Origin: a bacterium
Lineage (GTDB): Bacteria > UBP4 > UBA4092 > JAOAEQ01
Assembly: GCA_026416715.1 (NCBI GenBank)
Contig: JAOAEQ010000026.1
Span: 34,547 to 45,365 of the forward strand
DNA length: 10,819 nucleotides
Reading direction: 5' to 3'
The notes beneath the pieces are model-generated. The model was given only the letters and a program-made list of their open reading frames with translations. It searched no databases and had not been told where the DNA came from. Made by a program: the position numbers and the translations under genes. Positions 7,169-10,819 of the stretch are shown piece after piece (position 1 is the first letter of the stretch; each line of letters begins with the position of its first letter).

Positions 7169-8527
7169 TTATTGAATTAATTTAACATAATCGAAGGTAG
7201 CATAGAAATCATAGTCGTTTGGATACTGGATAAAAATATCGCCAGAGGCAAATAGTCGTAGTTCTGTAGCTGGATAAACGAGCATAAATTCACCACAATG
7301 AAACCAATCCCGATAATTATACGAAACTTGCACCCGATATTTCGCTGGGAGCAATTTCTGAATCCGGAAATATACATCCGTTACTTTCCTTTTTCGAAAC
7401 GCAACCTGGTGAACGGTACCGAAATAATCGAAGCGGGTATCTACACAAATCTGTTCGCAATACATCTGGTCAAGTTCATGGTCAGCAACTACGGAAACCG
7501 ACCCATAATTCTTATGCCCTAGCCAAAGGATAACCCCCGCTTTATTCCAAGCCCCTTTTGCAAAAGGATTAAACTGCGCTAGGTTTATTTCCAGTACCCA
7601 AGTATCAGATTGCGGAACGGGAATTGCAAGATAGGGATAGGTTTCGTTTCCGATGAAGAAATCCGAACCAGGAACAGGAACAATATATAATTTTCCGTTT
7701 CGCATTTCTATGGTTCCGATTCCGGTAGACCAATCGAGATTGGTTTGCCCACGAACCCAATTCGGAACAATTTCGTTGCTATCAAACTCGGTATCCACAT
7801 ACCCTGGTAATTTTCGTTCTTCCCAGCATGAGAATCGTGGTGATTTGAGCATTCTCCCACCGATTCCGATAATCCCAATTCCACGAAAGAACGATTCTGA
7901 ATCTGATTCCGGAATAACGAATCCGCCGAGGATAAACCAGACCTTCTTATCCCAGGAAACGAACGTAGTTACATTATGTTTTCTAACTTCCATCCGCAAA
8001 ATGACCCGTTGCGGATGTTCGCGCGGATAAATAGGCATTAATCCTTTCGATTGCGGGTTACCATCGAATTCCGCTAACGATTCTACTGCAGGGTTTATAA
8101 ACCCGTAGGTAGCTCGAATATAATTATCTGCATCGCGCCAGATAACTAACCCGACTTGCGCATAGGGTTCTGCTGGTATAAACTCATCAATTTCCACCTG
8201 AAAATAATAATCAGACTTAAATTTCGGCTGTCGGAACAGAATCGCTTTTTGATTATTTTGATTGCGATAACAATCGCCGGTAATATCAGTGAACTGAATG
8301 CCGCAGTCGGTCAGGCACAGAAAATCGAATAGATCGTTCGGAGCAACTGTTTGCCAGCTCCGCTTAAATTCCGCTCTATCGTTATAGATTAGATTATCTT
8401 GAAACAGAACAGATTCGGTAGCGTAAGTGAGAGAAATATAACCGATAAGAAATAGAAATATCCATAAATATTTGAGTTTGCCGGGCGGGGTTTGAAACTT
8501 AGATTGTGGAATTTGGAAATTATCCAT
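7169..8527 (-). CDS. Secreted protein with two tandem concanavalin-like (DUF1349/GH43_C2-like) domains
   Basis: This 452-residue protein has a signal peptide: a polar stretch 1-19, a hydrophobic core at about 20-35 (YLWIFLFLIGYISLTY), and probable cleavage near ATES. Two similar beta-rich halves follow, about 40-238 and 245-452. Each carries the pattern of beta-xylosidase C-terminal concanavalin-like domains: AQVGLVIWRDADNYIRATYG (123-142) and VTTFVSWDKKVWFILGG in the first, and NKAGVILWLGHKNYGSVSV (328-346) and RVQVSYNYRDWFHCGEF in the second. No catalytic motif is seen, so a glycan-binding or accessory role is most likely. The start lies 2 bases after the ankyrin gene stop, with GGAAG 8 bases before the ATG, which shows translational coupling. 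The polar N-terminus (FQIPQSKFQTPPGK) before the signal core is odd and reads like repeat-derived DNA. The gene is followed by the arabinofuranosidase. The domain assignment is by pattern only. Confidence 0.8.
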   Translation of the reverse strand: MDNFQIPQSKFQTPPGKLKYLWIFLFLIGYISLTYATESVLFQDNLIYNDRAEFKRSWQTVAPNDLFDFLCLTDCGIQFTDITGDCYRNQNNQKAILFRQPKFKSDYYFQVEIDEFIPAEPYAQVGLVIWRDADNYIRATYGFINPAVESLAEFDGNPQSKGLMPIYPREHPQRVILRMEVRKHNVTTFVSWDKKVWFILGGFVIPESDSESFFRGIGIIGIGGRMLKSPRFSCWEERKLPGYVDTEFDSNEIVPNWVRGQTNLDWSTGIGTIEMRNGKLYIVPVPGSDFFIGNETYPYLAIPVPQSDTWVLEINLAQFNPFAKGAWNKAGVILWLGHKNYGSVSVVADHELDQMYCEQICVDTRFDYFGTVHQVAFRKRKVTDVYFRIQKLLPAKYRVQVSYNYRDWFHCGEFMLVYPATELRLFASGDIFIQYPNDYDFYATFDYVKLIQ

Positions 8528-8529
8528 TG

Positions 8530-10173
8530 CTACTTCTTCCGGCTGGTATCTCTCTGGTAAGTATCGAAAACCGATTTATCGTTCGTATCGAGATAGATTT
8601 GTTCGGTTCGTTCATCGAGAACAACCCATCGGTCAATCTGCCCATCCTGATTCGAATCGAATTCAATCCAGCCAGGATATTCATATTTTTCCGGCAGCCC
8701 GTTATCATCCGCATCGAATAATGACATTTTCCAATCACCCCATTGCGAAATGATGATATATTCCGGGTTACCATCTTTATTGCTATCCGCAGTCTCGAAA
8801 ATAAACGAAACACCACCAGGACGACTATAATATTCTAGGTTTCGTTTCCGACCGTTATCGAAATAATAGATGAAATTCAACTGCGGGTTGATATAATCCT
8901 TTTCCGGATTATGTTCCCGAACCAGAATCTGTCTGATTAATTCCGGATACCGTTCGCGGATATGTTTCTCGAATAATGGCGTATAGTTGACAATACGATT
9001 CCAATCGGGGTCAGTAACCTCTTTCGCTAGCTCAAGTCGGTTTTGCGGCGGTTTCTCGTTCACTGCATCTACGATTCCGGTACCGGTTAACGAAATTTTT
9101 TGACCGCGTTTGATTCCGTTCTTATCATATACCGTCCACGAGATAGTATATGGCGTATCTTTCCCCGGCATAAACCATTCGGTGCGCGCGAGCCCTTTTC
9201 CATCGAAATATTCGCGTTTATCGCACGAACCATCCGTATCATCATCATAGGCGAGTCCGATAACTTTCTCGTTTTCGATAATCGGGGTAATACTATCCAG
9301 ATGTCGCGCTTGTTTAATGAGATTAACGATATCTAACGTGCCTTTCATCACCGCTGTATAGAGCGCTAGACGAATATTCTCCTGCGCACCGGCATCAAGC
9401 AGAAGTTTAACGATATCCGACCGACCGAAATATGCAGCGATAACCAGCGCAGGTTTCCCGAGTTCATCTTTCGTGTCCGGATTAGCGCCCGAAGATAAAA
9501 ACCGATTCACCTGTTCCGGTTCATTCAAAACGATTGCGGTTATCAGGTTTTTATTCATATCCGCACCATATTTCGGTGCACCGGCGGTAACCAGCAGTTG
9601 CGCAAGTTCCGCATATTCGTTCATTGCAGCGAGTGTAACTGCGGTATCGCCATCTTTCGATTTCAAGGTAACATTCGCACCGCTTTTCAGTAATAAAGTA
9701 ACGATATCCGTTTTCCCGAGCATCGCCGCAAGCATCAGCGGTGTATATCCGAAAACGGTATCCGCAGAATTAACATTAGCCCCGGATTGAATCAATAGTT
9801 TAACGATTTCAAGATTACCGGTTCTCGTCGCAAAATGGATTGCCGTTAATCCGATCGGTGTTTTTGCATTCACCATCGCTCCTTTTTGAACGAACATTTT
9901 TACCAATGCGGGGTTCTCGCTACCAGCAGCGAGCATCAACGCCGTATATCCGGTTTCGGAATGCTGTAGGTTCGGGTTCATTCCAGCAGTGAAAAATAAC
10001 GATACCACTGCAGTATCTCCTTGCAGAACTGATTGGATAAACATATCCTTCGTAAACGGGATATTCCGTTTCGCTAGTTCTTTTTTCGCTTCCGTCGGTG
10101 TTAAACTGAACACTGGTTGCAGAGTTACGCTAAACCATATCAACCAGCAACATATCAATTTCGTATATTGCAT
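8530..10173 (-). CDS. Secreted ankyrin-repeat protein with C-terminal Ca-binding-like Asp/Gly loops
   Basis: This 547-residue protein starts with a signal peptide (about 1-23, ICCWLIWFSVTLQPVFS). About eight ankyrin units follow from residue 42 to 292. The clearest are GYTALMLAAG..., GLTAIHFATRTGNLEIVKLL, GYTPLMLAAMLGKTDIVTLL and GKPALVIAAYFGRSDIVKLL, with SGANVN-type turns. The C-terminal part (300-547) holds DxDxDG-like loops of the EF-hand/dockerin/FG-GAP kind: DDDTDGSCDKREYFD (310-324), DSNKDGNPEY (463-472), DADDNGLPEKYEY (487-499), DSNQDGQIDRW (506-516) and DTNDKSVFDTYQ (529-540). Ankyrin units bind proteins; the loops may bind Ca2+. The start is supported by AAGGA 7 bases before the ATG. 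The gene heads the minus-strand set and is coupled to the ConA-like protein. Its function is unknown. A periplasmic or surface scaffold is a guess. Confidence 0.88.
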   Translation of the reverse strand: MQYTKLICCWLIWFSVTLQPVFSLTPTEAKKELAKRNIPFTKDMFIQSVLQGDTAVVSLFFTAGMNPNLQHSETGYTALMLAAGSENPALVKMFVQKGAMVNAKTPIGLTAIHFATRTGNLEIVKLLIQSGANVNSADTVFGYTPLMLAAMLGKTDIVTLLLKSGANVTLKSKDGDTAVTLAAMNEYAELAQLLVTAGAPKYGADMNKNLITAIVLNEPEQVNRFLSSGANPDTKDELGKPALVIAAYFGRSDIVKLLLDAGAQENIRLALYTAVMKGTLDIVNLIKQARHLDSITPIIENEKVIGLAYDDDTDGSCDKREYFDGKGLARTEWFMPGKDTPYTISWTVYDKNGIKRGQKISLTGTGIVDAVNEKPPQNRLELAKEVTDPDWNRIVNYTPLFEKHIRERYPELIRQILVREHNPEKDYINPQLNFIYYFDNGRKRNLEYYSRPGGVSFIFETADSNKDGNPEYIIISQWGDWKMSLFDADDNGLPEKYEYPGWIEFDSNQDGQIDRWVVLDERTEQIYLDTNDKSVFDTYQRDTSRKK

Positions 10174-10244
10174 AATTTTATCCTTTTTAAAATATGTAGT
10201 AAATACCTTATCACATCCTGCTAGATATATTCAATTCAGTTCCA

Positions 10245-10262
10245 CCCGAGCTCAAGCTCGGG
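10245..10262. repeat. GC-rich hairpin, copy 1 of a mirrored pair
   Basis: CCCGAGCTCAAGCTCGGG folds into a 7-base-pair stem (10245-10251 with 10256-10262) around a TCAA loop. There is no T-run on either side. Its reverse complement matches 17 of 18 bases of 10760-10777, so the two are inverted copies that flank the small Cys-rich gene. It is probably a dispersed palindromic element. Confidence 0.75.
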
Positions 10263-10279
10263 ACAATTTATTACCTATA

Positions 10280-10309
10280 CTCGGGTATCCGCCAGAAGCG
10301 GATACCGAG
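10280..10309. repeat. Bulged 12-base-pair hairpin
   Basis: CTCGGGTATCCGC (10280-10292) pairs with GCGGATACCGAG (10298-10309) around a CAGAA loop. One unpaired G interrupts an otherwise perfect 12-base-pair stem. There is no adjacent T-run. It lies 17 bases from the preceding hairpin and may belong to the same kind of repeat cluster. A transcribed structure is also possible. Confidence 0.65.
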
Positions 10310-10360
10310 CGCAATCGAGTGATTGGTTCTCATACCCCACTCCGTAAATCATAACATTAT

Positions 10361-10370
10361 CGGTTAACCG
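10361..10370. promoter_or_regulatory. Perfect 10-base palindrome, possible operator
   Basis: CGGTTAACCG is a perfect palindrome midway between the two divergent genes, about 140 bases before the small gene and 190 before the ankyrin gene. The position would suit a regulator of both. The motif is short and matches no operator that I recognise. Confidence 0.25.
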
Positions 10371-10509
10371 TTTATTGATACCGGCTCACTTGCTAATTTC
10401 ACCTTTTTCCTTGATAATGGTAGGGAACCGTCGGTTATTCAGCCGGTACTCTGGTAATACTAAGAAGGATTATTACATCTAAATTGTAACGTAAAGGATG
10501 TGAACGGAC

Positions 10510-10656
10510 ATGGCTAGTGTTAAAGCGGGTTGGGGTGGATGTAAAATATGTAAAGCGTCAGGGAGAGAATTGCGACAATGTGTCTATTGCGGTGCGGTAG
10601 CTTGTGCGCAATGCTGGAAAGAACGAAATGATACCTGCCCGGTATGCAATAAATAA
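10510..10656 (+). CDS. 48-residue Cys-rich protein, four CxxC pairs, RING-like zinc-binding pattern
   Basis: The frame starts at an ATG with AAAGGA 11 bases upstream and ends at TAA. The protein has eight cysteines in four CxxC pairs, at 11/14, 24/27, 32/35 and 43/46. The spacings are CxxC-x9-CxxC-x4-CxxC-x7-CxxC, which gives ligands for two zinc ions. The first pair reads CKIC, the last CPVC, and a Trp follows the third pair, as in RING-type cross-brace domains (the all-Cys version). Double zinc-ribbon or B-box-like folds are alternatives. There is no signal peptide or membrane segment, so it is probably cytoplasmic. It stands alone between hairpin-rich spacers and is divergent from the ankyrin gene. 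The regular Cys pattern is strong evidence that it is a real gene. Function is unknown: nucleic-acid binding, protein binding, or an adaptor role would all fit. Confidence 0.78.
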   Translation: MASVKAGWGGCKICKASGRELRQCVYCGAVACAQCWKERNDTCPVCNK

Positions 10657-10665
10657 TATATTCTG

Positions 10666-10702
10666 CCGTACCCAGGGGTCGTATAACCCTTTCGGGGTAT
10701 GG
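10666..10702 (+). terminator. Hairpin just after the small Cys-rich gene, possible terminator
   Basis: CCGTACCC (10666-10673) can pair with GGGTATGG (10695-10702) with one G-T wobble. A competing inner stem pairs ATAACCC (10683-10689) with GGGGTAT (10694-10700), with one mismatch and a TTTC loop. The structure begins 10 bases after the stop codon, the right place for a terminator, but no T-run follows. Confidence 0.35.
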
Positions 10703-10758
10703 TAAACTTCAGACGATAACCTCGGAATTAGAGCAGATCAGCTCTGGTAAGTGAATAG

Positions 10759-10778
10759 CCCCGAACTTGAGCTCGGGG
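10759..10778. repeat. GC-rich hairpin, copy 2 of a mirrored pair
   Basis: CCCCGAACTTGAGCTCGGGG forms an 8-base-pair stem with one A-C mismatch (10759-10766 with 10771-10778) around a TTGA loop. It is an inverted copy of the hairpin at 10245-10262, with one change in 18 bases. It is followed by AAAATAG on the plus strand, so it is not a plain intrinsic terminator. Weaker stems lie on both sides: AGAGC/GCTCT at 10730-10745 and TGGGT/ACCCA at 10799-10813. Confidence 0.7.
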
Positions 10779-10819
10779 AAAATAGTGGATAAACACGTTG
10801 GGTGTTCAACCCATACTTC

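Larger units (their letters stand above)
10174..10509. other. Divergent intergenic region with hairpins, likely start region of both flanking genes
   Basis: These 336 bases lie between the ankyrin gene (minus) and the small Cys-rich gene (plus). No open frame longer than the shadows of neighbours is seen. The region holds a palindromic hairpin (10245-10262), a larger bulged hairpin (10280-10309), a 10-base palindrome (10361-10370), and two weaker stems: GTCGGTT/AGCCGGT with wobble pairs (10430-10447), and GTAATA/TATTAC (10454-10459 with 10471-10476). Promoters for both directions should be here, but I see no convincing -35/-10 pair. Confidence 0.5.

Noticed and set aside
10174-10202. TTTACT-17-TAAAAT promoter-like pair just before the ankyrin gene
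   Set aside because: The -10 element would overlap the Shine-Dalgarno region and leave no room for a transcript start before the ATG.
9989-10354. Plus-strand open frame of 121 residues over the start of the ankyrin gene
   Set aside because: It is mostly antisense to a well-supported ankyrin gene, has no recognisable motif, and runs into the hairpin-rich spacer.
10400-10480. Possible riboswitch or tRNA upstream of the small gene
   Set aside because: The stems are short and rely on wobble pairs; no cloverleaf, anticodon arm or known riboswitch core could be recognised.
10759-10778. Hairpin as an intrinsic terminator
   Set aside because: No T-run follows on either strand, and it is an inverted copy of another hairpin, so a repeat element explains it better.

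Overview
This is a stretch of an uncultured bacterial genome, almost certainly from a metagenome assembled from Illumina Nextera libraries: the first 17 bases are the 3' end of the Tn5 mosaic-end adapter, so base 1 is an artificial contig end. GC looks moderate. No rRNA, tRNA, CRISPR array, transposase or phage gene is visible. Signal peptides, a lipoprotein-type solute-binding protein and Shine-Dalgarno sites show a bacterium. The phylum cannot be fixed from the sequence. Hairpins and CACCAAG-like low-complexity repeats between genes would fit a candidate-phylum genome, but that is a weak inference.

Layout. (1) Bases 18-1469, plus strand: the 3' part of a molybdenum hydroxylase large subunit (xanthine dehydrogenase / hydroxybenzoyl-CoA reductase family), cut by the contig end. 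(2) Bases 1470-1619: a convergent intergenic gap with one inverted repeat. (3) Bases 10173 down to 1620, minus strand: six genes in one direction. In order of transcription these are a secreted ankyrin-repeat protein with Ca-binding-like Asp/Gly loops, a secreted protein with two tandem concanavalin-like domains, a secreted GH51-type alpha-L-arabinofuranosidase, a sugar-binding lipoprotein, a MalF/UgpA-type permease and a MalG/UgpE-type permease. (4) Bases 10174-10509: a divergent intergenic region with several hairpins and a palindrome. (5) Bases 10510-10656, plus strand: a 48-residue protein with four CxxC pairs. (6) Bases 10657-10819: more hairpins, including an inverted near-copy of one upstream of the small gene.

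The minus-strand genes read as a small locus for arabinose-containing plant polysaccharide. The GH51 enzyme would release L-arabinose or short arabinosides outside the cytoplasm, the ConA-like protein may bind or hold the glycan, and the solute-binding protein with its two permeases would import the product. No ATPase of the transporter lies in the window, so a shared MsmX-like ATPase elsewhere is likely. The ankyrin protein is tied to the set by a 2-base gap to the next gene, but its role is unknown.

The most notable points are the adapter artefact that creates a false protein start, the RING-like arrangement of cysteines in the small protein, the secreted ankyrin/Asp-loop protein in a carbohydrate locus, and the mirrored hairpins around the small gene.
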